From Pseudoalteromonas luteoviolacea DSM 6061 (lineage in GTDB: Bacteria > Pseudomonadota > Gammaproteobacteria > Enterobacterales > Alteromonadaceae), in contig NZ_AUYB01000092.1 of the NCBI RefSeq assembly GCF_001625655.1, positions 62,001 to 126,000 of the forward strand: 64,000 nt of DNA, given 5' to 3'. Every line of letters starts with the position of its first letter. The stretch's first letter is position 1. Made by a program: the position numbers and the translations under genes. The notes below the pieces were generated by a model, which saw nothing but the letters and a program-made list of their open reading frames with translations, was not told the DNA's origin and made no database searches. Of this stretch, positions 34,008 through 43,251 are shown one piece after another.

Positions 34008-34579
34008 AGCCATTCCTCCAATCGTGATTTAATCTCTGGCCACATTTCATCCGTAATGCTAAACCTTGCCGTATTTCGAAAGCTGCCATCAGGTAATTTT
34101 CGATTTTTTAAGTGTATACCTTCAAAATGGGCGCCTAGTCTCGCAATTGCACTGCGAGATTTGTGATTTTGTTCATGGGTTTGAAACTCAATTCTTACGA
34201 GTCCTAAATGTTCAAATGCGTGTCTTAGTAATAGATACTTAGCATGTGTATTGACATGGCTTCGTTGCCACTCTACACCAATAAAAGTGTGACCAATTTC
34301 TGCTTGCAGGTTAGTCTCATCAAGTCGGAAAATACGTGTATTTCCCGTTACTGAATTTGTAGCTGTATCGATGATGGCAAAAACAAGCTGTTCTTTGGCA
34401 TTAAACTGTGCGGTTTGTTCGAACCAGTTTCTTAATACTTCAGGGCTTTGGCAGTATTTACTCGGTACCCAGCGCCAAATAACGTCATCTTTTCCTACTT
34501 TTTCTAATGCCTCTAAATGACTATATGACAAAGGTTCTAGTCGTATTTTGTTTGTTTCTAAAATGGTTGCTTCTAACAT
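34004..34579 (-). CDS. GNAT-family acetyltransferase (RimJ/RimL-like)
   Basis: 191 residues, GNAT fold of the RimJ/YjcK-like subgroup: it opens LETNKIRLEPLSYSHLEAL, the beta4-alpha3 region is EIGHTFIGVEWQRSHVNTHAKYLLLRHAFE, and the C-terminal part has RIEFQTHEQNHKSRSAIARLG, typical for the family. Likely acetylates a small molecule or protein N-terminus; acceptor unknown. Start: ATG with AAGGAG 5 nt upstream. Cotranscribed with the PaiB-like gene (4-base ATGA overlap) and divergent from a MocR-type regulator remnant. Confidence 0.9.
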   Translation of the reverse strand: MLEATILETNKIRLEPLSYSHLEALEKVGKDDVIWRWVPSKYCQSPEVLRNWFEQTAQFNAKEQLVFAIIDTATNSVTGNTRIFRLDETNLQAEIGHTFIGVEWQRSHVNTHAKYLLLRHAFEHLGLVRIEFQTHEQNHKSRSAIARLGAHFEGIHLKNRKLPDGSFRNTARFSITDEMWPEIKSRLEEWL

Positions 34580-34765
34580 AAAAACTCCTTACTTACATAC
34601 AGTTGTATATAGCTACGTGAAGGTAAGCTCACGAGGTATAATATTCAGCATATCGACTTCTGGTCACAGTAAAACAACCAGAATTGAATAAATTGCTATA
34701 CCAGCTTGTGTTGAGAATGAGAGTTTTGTAGCCTAAACGCATGTCTAACTTTACGCTTGGCAATC

Positions 34766-36206
34766 ATGTTTTCAGGAACGCCTTTAATCGACAGTACACA
34801 GCAAGCAAAATACGTTCAACTAGCTAACCAAATTCGAGATGCGATACAAGCAGGGCAATTGATGCCCGGCGACGAGCTGCCGTCAGCGCGTCAGTTAGGG
34901 CTGCTTTTTGAAGTCAATCGTCATACTGTTATGGCCGCAATGCAGAACCTTGTGGCAGAGGGCTGGTTATTATCTGAGGTGAGAAAAGGCTATACGGTCA
35001 ATACTCAACTGCCCGTAATCGAAAGCGTGAAAATATCGCAACAGGCTAAAGTTACAGAGCCAATTGCTCCTCAATTTGCTTATGCTGTAGGCGATATAGA
35101 AAGCCCATTAATACCTCAATATAAGTACAATTTTGCTGGCGGGTTACCTGATGTTTGCTGTTTTCCTTTTGATGAATTTCGTCGAAGCATGAATAGAGGG
35201 TGTCGGCAGGCAAATGCGTCGCTGCTGCATTATCAAAGCGTGGCAGGAGAGCATGTCTTAAAGACACAGTTATTACACTATTTGCGGGCTGCAAGAGGAT
35301 TAACGTGTGATGATATTTTAGTATGTAATGGTTCTCAAGAAGCGTTGTTTTTGATTGGACAAGCATTTGTTCAACCCGGTCAGTGTGTCGCGATGGAGGC
35401 ACTCGGATATCCACCAGCAAGAAAGGCATTTCAAGCCGCTGGAGCGTCAATTGTGGATATCGCGCAGGATGAGCATGGCTTGTGCGCAGACTCTTTGGCA
35501 CATTGTTTGTCAAAAAATGATGTGAAGTTGCTGTACTTAACACCGCTGCATCAATACCCAACCACAGTCACCATGCCAGTGTCTCGACGCATGGAAATCT
35601 ATCAGCTATGTGTGAAGCATGGCGTTTTTATTATTGAAGATGACTATGATCATGAATTTCATTATAGTTGTCCACCGCTTCAGCCTATGGCCGCTAATGA
35701 CCCTGCACAAATAGTCATTTATCTAGCAACATTTTCAAAAATTATGTTTGCAGGGGGCGCGTATGGGTTATGTCACAGCCTCAAAACCTGTATTGAAGCA
35801 ATTAACAGCTTTAAAGCAAATAATCAATCACAAGAATGATGTTTTGATGCAGCTAGCCATTGCAGATTGGATGGCGTCAGGTAACTTTGAACGTCATTTA
35901 CGTCGAATGACTAAGTTATACAGGCAGCGCTGTGAAGTGATGGACAAATCACTCAGAGGGTTTCAAGCACAAGGCTATGATATTCAGTATATTAAACCCC
36001 AAGGGGGTATGGCTTATTGGGTTGACTTAAAAAGAGATGTCTCGCAATTGCCAAAGAAGCTACTGCAAGCGGGAATAAATGCACACACAGAACAAAACTT
36101 TTGCCATAGCCCAAGAGCACTTTATACCCATATACGCCTAGGGTTTGCTGGGCAAGCAGAGCAAGACATAGAGCAAGGTTTGAACGCATTATTTGATTTG
36201 CTATAG
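34766..36206 (+). pseudogene. MocR/PdxR-type GntR regulator with aminotransferase domain, frameshifted
   Basis: A GntR winged HTH (residues 1-75: PSARQLGLLFEVNRHTVMAAMQNLVAEGWL) is joined to a fold-type I aminotransferase domain with the PLP Lys in LATFSKIMF. The frame breaks at a run of five G (35753-35757). With four G the reading becomes FAGARMGYV, which is the expected family sequence and continues to a normal C-terminus at 36206. As written, the first frame runs into a stop at 35839 and the C-terminal 140 residues are in another frame. Either a recent inactivating insertion or a homopolymer sequencing error. No clear ribosome binding site is seen before the ATG at 34766. It would regulate the divergent GNAT-PaiB pair, if intact. 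Confidence 0.85.
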
Positions 36207-36214
36207 AAGTTGAA

Positions 36215-36240
36215 AAGAAAAAAGGCCCATGCCTAGGCCC
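36215..36240 (-). terminator. Weak terminator of cyanovirin-like gene
   Basis: Short GGCC/GGCC stem followed on the minus strand by a T-rich run (36215-36223), 37 bp past the stop at 36277. Confidence 0.45.
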
Positions 36241-36276
36241 AGTATCGACGTATTGATTGCATGTTTTAAAAGGGAA

Positions 36277-36471
36277 TTACTTTGAATCAGGACACCAAGT
36301 GAGTTTGCCGTTTATATTTGCGATGTCATATTTCAGTCTACTCTCCACCCAGCTGCCATCTTCTTTTTGGCATAGTGCTATGATATAGCACTCAGTTTCG
36401 CCAGGAATACCTTCAAATATGATGTTTCGGCAACTTGACTTGTACGAGCCTGGTGGGGAAATAAAAGACAT
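36277..36471 (-). CDS. Single-repeat cyanovirin-N homology (CVNH) protein
   Basis: 64 residues. The pattern GSYKSSCRNI, then ALCQKEDGSW, then LKYDIANINGKLTWC matches one CVNH repeat: a Cys near each end of the first half, an aromatic after DG, and the N-NGxLxW ending. Typical CVNH lectins have two such repeats (about 100 residues); here there is one. No signal peptide, so cytoplasmic or released unconventionally. Function unknown, possibly glycan binding as a dimer. Start: first ATG after an in-frame stop, with GGAG 10 nt upstream. Confidence 0.72.
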   Translation of the reverse strand: MSFISPPGSYKSSCRNIIFEGIPGETECYIIALCQKEDGSWVESRLKYDIANINGKLTWCPDSK

Positions 36472-36617
36472 GTAATCTGTACTCCATTATATTTTTACGA
36501 CTGCGCCTTATGTCACAGTCGCTTTTGTTTGAATGAGTACATGATAAGGAGAAAGCTGGCACAGAAGTATTACACTTTATTACATCAACCCGCGGTGAAA
36601 TAGGCGCTTCGAGGCGG

Positions 36618-37091
36618 TTACTTATCTGAGCTTTTTATTTGAAGGCGTGGCTCTTGAGCGAGGTTAGTGATGATAAACACTTTGTCAAACTCGTCTTCAC
36701 TGATACTCACGTCTCTGCCAGTGAGTAGTTTAACCAGTACAGGCGTTGTATTACTGTGGCCTGCGACAATAACCGTTCCTGATTTTTGCTTTAGCTCTCT
36801 TGCGAAACCATCTAAGTTACCCGCATCGTAAATAGAGATATGGGTATCAATCATATCGGCCAATGGTGCGAGCGTTGCCTTGGTGCGATTGTAGTTTGTT
36901 GAATAAAGCTTTGATGGCTCTAATGGTAACATCATGTCCGCAAATCTTTTTGCACGCTCAATTCCTTGAGGCGTTAGGGAAGGGTTCACTCCTTTTTGCT
37001 TTTCTGCATGGCGCAGTAGAACTATGTTGTCTGGAGTTGCCTGCACTGCCAATGAAAGCACACACACTACGATAAAGAAGAACAAACGCAT
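36618..37091 (-). CDS. Periplasmic histidine phosphatase family protein
   Basis: 157 residues. Signal peptide MRLFFFIVVCVLSLAVQA, then a branch-1-like histidine phosphatase core with catalytic LLRHAEK, Arg in YSTNYNRTKAT and second His in VAGHSNTTPVLV. Small version of the SixA/phosphoglycerate-mutase fold. Probably a periplasmic phosphomonoesterase; the substrate is unknown. Start: ATG at 37091 has AGGG 8 nt upstream and begins a clean signal peptide; an upstream GTG is possible. Divergent from the ABC efflux operon. Confidence 0.85.
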   Translation of the reverse strand: MRLFFFIVVCVLSLAVQATPDNIVLLRHAEKQKGVNPSLTPQGIERAKRFADMMLPLEPSKLYSTNYNRTKATLAPLADMIDTHISIYDAGNLDGFARELKQKSGTVIVAGHSNTTPVLVKLLTGRDVSISEDEFDKVFIITNLAQEPRLQIKSSDK

Positions 37092-37186
37092 AAGCGAAAC
37101 CCTGATTTCATTTTTGTTAGTCACTATAGCGTTTTACGTGCAAGTACGCACTTAAAATGATCAACCTTGCTTACTAAAAGCATACC

Positions 37187-37221
37187 TGTCCGGTGCGGAC
37201 ACATTTTCTGTCCGCGGACAG
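37187..37221. promoter_or_regulatory. Two palindromic enhancer sites of the efflux operon
   Basis: TGTCCG-GTG-CGGACA (37187-37201) and CTGTCCGCGGACAG (37208-37221) share the half-site TGTCCG. They lie about 85 and 105 bp upstream of the predicted sigma-54 start, the usual place for an NtrC-type activator, and the operon encodes one. Confidence 0.72.
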
Positions 37222-37271
37222 ATTTCCTTAGAATGTAAATTGTAAAGTTCAATAAAAACAAAATCTTAATT

Positions 37272-37289
37272 TTGGCATGAACTTGGTAT
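37272..37289 (+). promoter_or_regulatory. Putative sigma-54 promoter of the efflux operon
   Basis: TTGGCATGAACTTGGTAT: GG at -24 and GT at -12 separated by exactly 10 bp. The -12 element deviates from GC. It would give a leader of about 27 bases before the ATG at 37326. Confidence 0.6.
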
Positions 37290-37325
37290 TCCTTTTCAGT
37301 AGGTTATCTATTTATAGGAAACAAC

Positions 37326-38585
37326 ATGATTAAGGACACCCGCGGACAAGATGTTGTGATTGAAGGCAAGCGCCCAATCTGGCAGCGAAAAATATTTCTA
37401 GGACTGAGTGTTATTTTTCTACTTCTCTCTGTTGGATATGGTGTGATGACTCAGGCTAAAGCGCAGTTATCGATTGAGAGGCAGGCGTTGGACATCGCCC
37501 GTGTCGAACTAGGGACATTGGTCAGAGAGGTGAGCGCCAACGGTAAAATTGTTGCCGCACATGCGCCAACTGTTTACAGCCCTGAAATTGGTGTAGCAAC
37601 TTTACACGTCAAAGCCGGAGACAAGGTGCATATCGGCCAATTAATAGTGGAGCTCAGCAGCCCTGAACTCAGCAATGAACTCAAACAACAGCAATCTGAA
37701 TTAGCTCGGCTGGAAGGTGAATGGCAACGGCAAAAGCTAGAGTCTCGTCGCCAAGCCTTGGCACTAACAAAGTCCTTGGATCTGGCCAGAGTGTCTCTGG
37801 ATGCTGCAGAGCGAGAAAACCGCCGAGCGCAACTCTCCATTAAATCGAGCTTAATTAGTCGAATTGATCTTGAACAGGCTGAAGATGACTTTGCACGAGC
37901 AAAGCTGAACTATGCCCATGCACAGCAAGAAGCTGAGCTTGGACAGGATACCTTAAAGTTTGAACTCGCATCAGCGAAAAGCCGTTACGAAAGACAAAAA
38001 TTGGTAGTCGATGAAGTAGAACGCCGCGTGCGTAATCTTGAGGTAAGAGCAACAGTAGAAGGCATTGTCGGAAATCTACTTGTCCAAAATAAAGCGGCGG
38101 TTATCCAAAATGAGGCACTAATGCGTCTGGTAGACCTATCAGCATATGAGGTTGAACTGCAAGTACCTGAAAGTTATGCCAATGAGTTGGGGCTGGCAAT
38201 GCAGGTAATTATGCGCGTCGGAGCCCAGGAGCTGGTAGGGGAGTTAAGTGCAATTTCACCGGAAGTAAACAATCGAGAAGTCACTACGCGAGTGAAGTTT
38301 GTACAGCATGGCATCAAAGGTATTCGCCAAAACCAGCGTGTGCTGGCACGTATACAACTCGAGAACAAAGAGAATGTGCTGAAAATTAAGCGTGGGCCTT
38401 TTTTAAATGTTGGTGGCCACATTGCTTATCGATTGCGCAACAACATGGCACATAAGGTACCAATTGAATTGGGTTCAAGCAGTTTGAAAGATATTGAAGT
38501 AAAAGCTGGGTTACAAGAGGGTGACGAAATCATTGTCTCTGGATATGATGCGTTTACTCAAGCTGATTCAGTGCTCATTAGATAA
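37326..38585 (+). CDS. MacA/HlyD-like periplasmic adaptor of an ABC efflux pump
   Basis: 419 residues. One N-terminal membrane anchor (about 24-44, IFLGLSVIFLLLSVGYGVM), a lipoyl/barrel-sandwich half (VSANGKIVAAHAPTVYSPEIG), a long coiled-coil hairpin (about 105-245), the second lipoyl half, a beta-barrel domain, and a C-terminal membrane-proximal domain. It links the inner-membrane ABC transporter to an outer-membrane channel, which is not encoded here. Start: ATG with AGGAAAC upstream. First gene of a six-gene operon. Confidence 0.9.
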   Translation: MIKDTRGQDVVIEGKRPIWQRKIFLGLSVIFLLLSVGYGVMTQAKAQLSIERQALDIARVELGTLVREVSANGKIVAAHAPTVYSPEIGVATLHVKAGDKVHIGQLIVELSSPELSNELKQQQSELARLEGEWQRQKLESRRQALALTKSLDLARVSLDAAERENRRAQLSIKSSLISRIDLEQAEDDFARAKLNYAHAQQEAELGQDTLKFELASAKSRYERQKLVVDEVERRVRNLEVRATVEGIVGNLLVQNKAAVIQNEALMRLVDLSAYEVELQVPESYANELGLAMQVIMRVGAQELVGELSAISPEVNNREVTTRVKFVQHGIKGIRQNQRVLARIQLENKENVLKIKRGPFLNVGGHIAYRLRNNMAHKVPIELGSSSLKDIEVKAGLQEGDEIIVSGYDAFTQADSVLIR

Positions 38586-38603
38586 AAATAAAGGACAACA
38601 ACA

Positions 38604-39326
38604 ATGTTACATATGCAAGACATTAGCAAGATGTACCAAACAGAAATGGTACAAACACAAGCACTGAGAGAGTTTAACTTAACTGTAAATGAAGGGGAGT
38701 TTATAGCGGTAACGGGCCCTTCTGGCTCAGGAAAAACTACCTTTTTAAACATCGCAGGGTTATTAGAGCCGTATTCCGCTGGTCAATATATGCTGGACGG
38801 TGTCGATGTTGGCAAACTCAACGATAATCAGCGCTCGGATCTGCGCAACCAAAAAATTGGTTTTATTTTTCAAGGCTTTAATTTAATTCCGGACTTGAAT
38901 TTATTTGAGAACATCGAAGTGCCGCTGAGATATCGAGGGATCAAAGCAAAAGAGCGCAAGCGACGTGTAGAGCAGTGCCTTGAGCAAGTGGGGCTTGCTG
39001 GGCGGGCCAAGCACTTACCTCAGCAATTGTCTGGTGGTCAACAGCAGCGCGTAGCCATCGCGAGAGCGTTAGCTGGCGAGCCAAGATTTCTGCTAGCCGA
39101 TGAACCAACCGGAAATTTAGACAGCTTAATGGCAAGGCAAGTTATGACCTTGCTTGAAGAGCTTAATCGAGCAGGAACTACCATCGTCATGGTTACACAC
39201 GATGCGGAACTCGCGAGAAGGACGCCACGTAACATTCAGATAGTAGATGGCCAAGTTGCTGATTTTACTCTATACCAAGGCGCTCAGAACCCCCGTGTTA
39301 ATGAGCAAAAATCGGTGGAGGTATAG
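38604..39326 (+). CDS. ABC transporter ATP-binding protein (MacB/LolD type)
   Basis: 240 residues: Walker A GPSGSGKTT, Q-loop IFQGFNLIPDL, signature LSGGQQQRVAIARAL, Walker B FLLADEPTGNLD and H-loop VTHDAEL. The QGFNLIPDLNLFENIE loop is typical of the MacB/LolD/FtsE group that works with FtsX-type permeases. Drives efflux or envelope transport with the two permeases encoded next. Start: ATG with AAGGA 8 nt upstream. Confidence 0.95.
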   Translation: MLHMQDISKMYQTEMVQTQALREFNLTVNEGEFIAVTGPSGSGKTTFLNIAGLLEPYSAGQYMLDGVDVGKLNDNQRSDLRNQKIGFIFQGFNLIPDLNLFENIEVPLRYRGIKAKERKRRVEQCLEQVGLAGRAKHLPQQLSGGQQQRVAIARALAGEPRFLLADEPTGNLDSLMARQVMTLLEELNRAGTTIVMVTHDAELARRTPRNIQIVDGQVADFTLYQGAQNPRVNEQKSVEV

Positions 39327-39327
39327 G

Positions 39328-40641
39328 ATGTTGATACACTACCTAGACCTTGCGTGGCGCAATATTAAGCTCACGCCTCTTATCAGTTGCCTCATGGTGA
39401 TTGCAATCGGCATTGGTATTGGTGTCACTATGACATCATTATCTGTTTATCACATGATGAGTGCTGATCCTATACCGCAAAAAAGTGCTCAATTGCATGC
39501 TGTTCAATTACAGACAATGGATGATGGTCAAACTTGGAATACACCAGATGATATTCCTTCACAGTTAACTTATCAGGACGCTAAATACCTAATGGAAAAT
39601 TCGCCACAAACACAGAGTGTGGCGATGATGAAATCTGGTGCAGCAGTACATCTAGATAACCCAGAAAGCATTCCGTTTATTCAGGATGTGCGTATTACAG
39701 GCAGAGCATTTTTCAATATGTTTGGCTTGTCATTTTTACACGGTGAAGCTTGGAGCGAGACACAAAGTGAGCAGGCCGCACCAGTTGTGGTTATTGGTGA
39801 AGCACTTGCGCAAAGGTTATTTCAACGAACGGATGTGCTAGGAGAATCAATTTACCTTGATGAGCGTCAGTACGAAGTTATTGGAGTGACGAAAGCTTGG
39901 CAGCCTGCAATTAAATTTTACGATGTAAACAATGGTCCTTTCCAGCGTGCGGAACAAGTGTTCATTCCTTTCAGTCATATAGAGGCGTACGAATTGCATA
40001 GTTGGGGAAATACGAATTCATGGAAAAATGAAGACATTAGCGGGTACGCGCAATTTCTTCATTCAGAAATGGTTTGGCTACAATTTTGGACCCAAATTAA
40101 CTCTGAAAATGAGCTCAAAAACTATCAACAATTTTTGATGGACTACATGATTCAACAACAAAAACTAGGTCGCTTTAATCGTAAGCAACTTGCTTACAAT
40201 GTTAAGCCGGTCAATGATTGGTTGAAGTATAATCAAGTGATTGATCCAGATAATAAAATTTTAGTAGGGCTAAGCTTCATGTTCCTCGCAGTATGCTTGG
40301 CAAACATTCTTGGCATGTTGTTAGCGAAGTTTTTAAAGCGTGCACCAGATGCAGGCGTTCGTAGAGCGCTTGGCGCAAGTAAAAGACAAATTTTCTTTCA
40401 GCATTTAGTCGAAGTCGCATTACTTGGCCTGTTAGGCAGCGTGGTTGGCATTCTCCTTGCCCAAATAGGCCTGATCGGTATTAGAGAGACGATGTCAATT
40501 TATGTGGGAATCGCAAAGATGGACTGGACCATGTTGTTACTATCGCCAGTCATAGCCATCTTGGCGTGTTTGCTCGCAGGGCTATTTCCTGCTTGGGTGG
40601 TGTGTAAAACCTCACCAGCTACCCATTTAAAAGTGCAGTAA
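39328..40641 (+). CDS. FtsX-type ABC permease 1
   Basis: 437 residues: one N-terminal membrane helix (about 17-40), a large periplasmic MacB-like core domain (about 45-310), then three helices at the C-terminus with the RRALGASKRQIFFQHLVE coupling motif. The layout is that of MacB-family permeases without the fused ATPase. Start: ATG at 39328, two bases after the ATPase stop, with GGAGG 6 nt upstream. It acts with the neighbouring permease as a heterodimer, as inferred from two adjacent half-size permeases. Confidence 0.9.
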   Translation: MLIHYLDLAWRNIKLTPLISCLMVIAIGIGIGVTMTSLSVYHMMSADPIPQKSAQLHAVQLQTMDDGQTWNTPDDIPSQLTYQDAKYLMENSPQTQSVAMMKSGAAVHLDNPESIPFIQDVRITGRAFFNMFGLSFLHGEAWSETQSEQAAPVVVIGEALAQRLFQRTDVLGESIYLDERQYEVIGVTKAWQPAIKFYDVNNGPFQRAEQVFIPFSHIEAYELHSWGNTNSWKNEDISGYAQFLHSEMVWLQFWTQINSENELKNYQQFLMDYMIQQQKLGRFNRKQLAYNVKPVNDWLKYNQVIDPDNKILVGLSFMFLAVCLANILGMLLAKFLKRAPDAGVRRALGASKRQIFFQHLVEVALLGLLGSVVGILLAQIGLIGIRETMSIYVGIAKMDWTMLLLSPVIAILACLLAGLFPAWVVCKTSPATHLKVQ

Positions 40642-40654
40642 AGGAGTGCTCCAC

Positions 40655-41857
40655 ATGCTAGAAATTAAACCAATCATAAATACTCTGATGCGCTCCAAAG
40701 CAGGTGCGCTATTGTTGATACTACAAATTGCAATTACCTTAGCGATTGTTAGCAATGCACTTTCTATCGTATCGAATCGATTAGATAAACTCACAGAGGA
40801 TACTGGCTATGACGAGCAGGGCATTATCGCCTTTACAGTGCTGACTTATAACCGAAATATCGACCGTGCGAAGCAATTCAAAGAAGATATGCTCAAGCTT
40901 AAAGAAATTGACGGTGTCATTGAGGCGATGACTGTAAGTTCAATTCCACTGTCTAGTAGTGGTGGTTCTTGGACGATAAGCAACCACCCAGATGAACTAC
41001 AAGGTAAACGTGCTGACAGTGGCTATATTCAGGCGAATCATCGTATGGTGAGTGCATTTGGCCTGACAGTTAGCGAAGGGCGAGACTTTGAAGCGCAAGA
41101 TGAGACTGACGGCTCTGATGGTCAATTCCCATCTGTGGCGATTGTAAGTCGCGCCGTAGCAAATAAGCTGTTTGGTGAAGGGAAAGGTCTAAACGAGTTT
41201 GTTTATAGTGGCGACAATATGATGAAAATTGTGGGTATTGTTGAAACCATGAAAAGTCAGTGGCCGGACTCAAAGATGGGCGACAACGTGGTTTTGATCC
41301 CGATAGAACGAAGCAGTATGTACCAACGAGTCATTGTAAAAACACAACCGAGTAAAAGAGCACAAATCATCAAGATGATTGAGCCTACGCTTCTTGAAAA
41401 TGAGCGACAGAGAGTCATCATTGGTGTTAAAGGTTTAGATACTGCAAAACAACAAACCTATCAACGCGATACCCTTATGATAAGAATGCTGGTGGCACTC
41501 ATTGTATTTTTGGCCATTATCACTGCCTTAGGTATTTTTGGTTTAACGCATTTTAATATTAGTAAGCGGACCAAACAAATTGGCACACGCCGAGCGTTAG
41601 GCGCGAGAAAGTCAGCAATTTTTAGATATTTTTTGGTGGAAAATACTGTGGTGACTTTGTTCGGGGTCGCCGTTGGCTCTGTTGCTGCTATGTTCATGGG
41701 AGGACAGCTTATGGCGTTATACAGCATCCCTGCACTTGATGGGTCTATTGTGTTGTACACTGCGCTAGTCATAGTCGTGATGAGTCTGTTGTCGGTATAT
41801 CAGCCTGCTAAGCGGGCTGCGAATATCTCTCCCAGCATTGCGACACGAAGCATATAA
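40655..41857 (+). CDS. FtsX-type ABC permease 2
   Basis: 400 residues with the same architecture as the preceding permease: N-terminal helix (about 17-37), periplasmic core, then three C-terminal helices with GTRRALGARKSAIFRYFLVE as coupling helix. Sequence differs enough that the pair is probably an obligate heterodimer. Start: ATG at 40655 with AAGGAG 8 nt upstream, 13 bp after the first permease. A 12-bp inverted repeat follows between its stop and the regulator gene. Confidence 0.9.
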   Translation: MLEIKPIINTLMRSKAGALLLILQIAITLAIVSNALSIVSNRLDKLTEDTGYDEQGIIAFTVLTYNRNIDRAKQFKEDMLKLKEIDGVIEAMTVSSIPLSSSGGSWTISNHPDELQGKRADSGYIQANHRMVSAFGLTVSEGRDFEAQDETDGSDGQFPSVAIVSRAVANKLFGEGKGLNEFVYSGDNMMKIVGIVETMKSQWPDSKMGDNVVLIPIERSSMYQRVIVKTQPSKRAQIIKMIEPTLLENERQRVIIGVKGLDTAKQQTYQRDTLMIRMLVALIVFLAIITALGIFGLTHFNISKRTKQIGTRRALGARKSAIFRYFLVENTVVTLFGVAVGSVAAMFMGGQLMALYSIPALDGSIVLYTALVIVVMSLLSVYQPAKRAANISPSIATRSI

Positions 41858-41871
41858 TTAAAAGACTCGGC

Positions 41872-41903
41872 ATTATGTTACACTCGAGAGGGTGTAACAT
41901 AAT
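41872..41903 (+). promoter_or_regulatory. Hairpin covering the start of the NtrC-type regulator gene
   Basis: Perfect 12-base arms ATTATGTTACAC (41872-41883) and GTGTAACATAAT (41892-41903). The right arm contains the first two bases of the ATG at 41902, and the likely Shine-Dalgarno GAGAGG lies in the loop. It could dampen translation of the regulator relative to the pump genes. Confidence 0.65.
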
Positions 41904-43251
41904 GAATAATAAGCACATGGATAAAATACTAATCGTTGATGATAATCAAGCCGTTTTACAGTCACTGTCATTGTTATTTGAATTACATGACTATGAAGTT
42001 GTCTTGGCTAGCTGTCCTTTCGAAGCTGAGCAAATCGTACGCTATCAGCGTATTGCTTTGGTGATCCAAGATATGAACTTCACTGCCGACACGACTTCTG
42101 GTGAAGAGGGCAAAGCTTTATTCTTCAGACTTCGTGAGTTATCTCCAAACCTACCTATTATTTTACTCACCGCGTGGACTGAGCTTGAAATGGCTATTTC
42201 TTTGGTTAAAGCGGGAGCTGCTGATTATCTCGCCAAGCCTTGGAATGACGACAAGTTACTCGTAGCAGTAGCCAACCTGATTGCCCTTGGCAAAGCTAAC
42301 TCAGACAACCAGCAACTACAAAGGCAGCAAGTTGAGCGAGAAACATACAGCGCAGATGCAGAGCTAGTAGGGTTAATTTATGAAAGCGTAGCGATGCAAA
42401 GGGCGGTTGAAATGGCACTTCAAGTGGCAAAGTCAGATGTGTCTGTTTTAATCACTGGTGCCAACGGAAGTGGTAAAGAAAAAATAGCACAGATCATTCA
42501 AGCTAATTCTAAACTGGTCAATCAACCATTCATTAAAGTCAATGCTGGGGCGTTACCAGATAACTTGATAGAAGCAGAGCTTTTTGGTGCCGAAGCAGGT
42601 GCATATACCGGCGCAAACAAAAAGCGAATAGGCCGTTTTGAAGCAGCAGATAACGGCACACTTTTTTTAGATGAAATAGGTAATCTGCCATTATCCGGAC
42701 AAATGAAGTTACTAAGGGTTCTACAAACAGGCGAGTTTGAGCGTTTAGGTTCGGTCGATACGCAGCGAGTAAACGTGCGAGTTATCTCTGCGACCAATGC
42801 CAACTTATTGAATGATGTGGCCGCAGGCAAATTTCGTGAAGACCTTTTTTATCGTCTCAATGTGATAGAAATCCATTTACCGAGTTTGGCCCAGCGAGTG
42901 GATGATATCTTACCCTTGGTTCGGCACTTTTTGCCTGGGCGTGCATTATCTTTAGAAGCAGAGCGGGCCCTTTGCGCCCATAGTTGGCCTGGTAATGTGA
43001 GGGAGCTCGAAAATGCTTGTAAACGGGCTGGCGTACTTAAACCCGAGGGTGAACTCCAAGCGCAAGACTTCGGTTTGATTGACAATGTGACTGTACAGCC
43101 GACTAACCCCTTAGCAGTGGAACCTTCAAAACTCGAGCTGCAACAAGCCATGCATCAGTGCCAAGGTGTGATTGCTAAAGTGGCAAGACAGTTTGGGATG
43201 AGTCGCCAAGCACTCTATCGCCGATTACAAAAACATGGAATTGATTACTAA
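41902..43251 (+). CDS. Sigma-54-dependent response regulator (NtrC family) of the efflux operon
   Basis: 449 residues: a receiver domain (predicted phospho-Asp in VIQDMNFT, Lys in AKPW); an AAA+ domain with Walker A GANGSGKEK, sigma-54 contact loop GAYTGA (Tyr for the usual Phe) and Walker B TLFLDEIG; and a Fis-type HTH at the end (KVARQFGMSRQALYRRLQKH). It should activate the operon from the TGTCCG palindromes. Start: I favour ATG 41902, right at the edge of the hairpin; ATG 41875 (in the left arm) and 41917 are possible. The kinase gene overlaps by one base. Confidence 0.92.
   Translation: MNNKHMDKILIVDDNQAVLQSLSLLFELHDYEVVLASCPFEAEQIVRYQRIALVIQDMNFTADTTSGEEGKALFFRLRELSPNLPIILLTAWTELEMAISLVKAGAADYLAKPWNDDKLLVAVANLIALGKANSDNQQLQRQQVERETYSADAELVGLIYESVAMQRAVEMALQVAKSDVSVLITGANGSGKEKIAQIIQANSKLVNQPFIKVNAGALPDNLIEAELFGAEAGAYTGANKKRIGRFEAADNGTLFLDEIGNLPLSGQMKLLRVLQTGEFERLGSVDTQRVNVRVISATNANLLNDVAAGKFREDLFYRLNVIEIHLPSLAQRVDDILPLVRHFLPGRALSLEAERALCAHSWPGNVRELENACKRAGVLKPEGELQAQDFGLIDNVTVQPTNPLAVEPSKLELQQAMHQCQGVIAKVARQFGMSRQALYRRLQKHGIDY

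Noticed and set aside
35052..35561. 169-codon antisense ORF inside the MocR-type gene
   Set aside because: The sense frame encodes a clear aminotransferase domain; the antisense frame has no start site signals or family resemblance.
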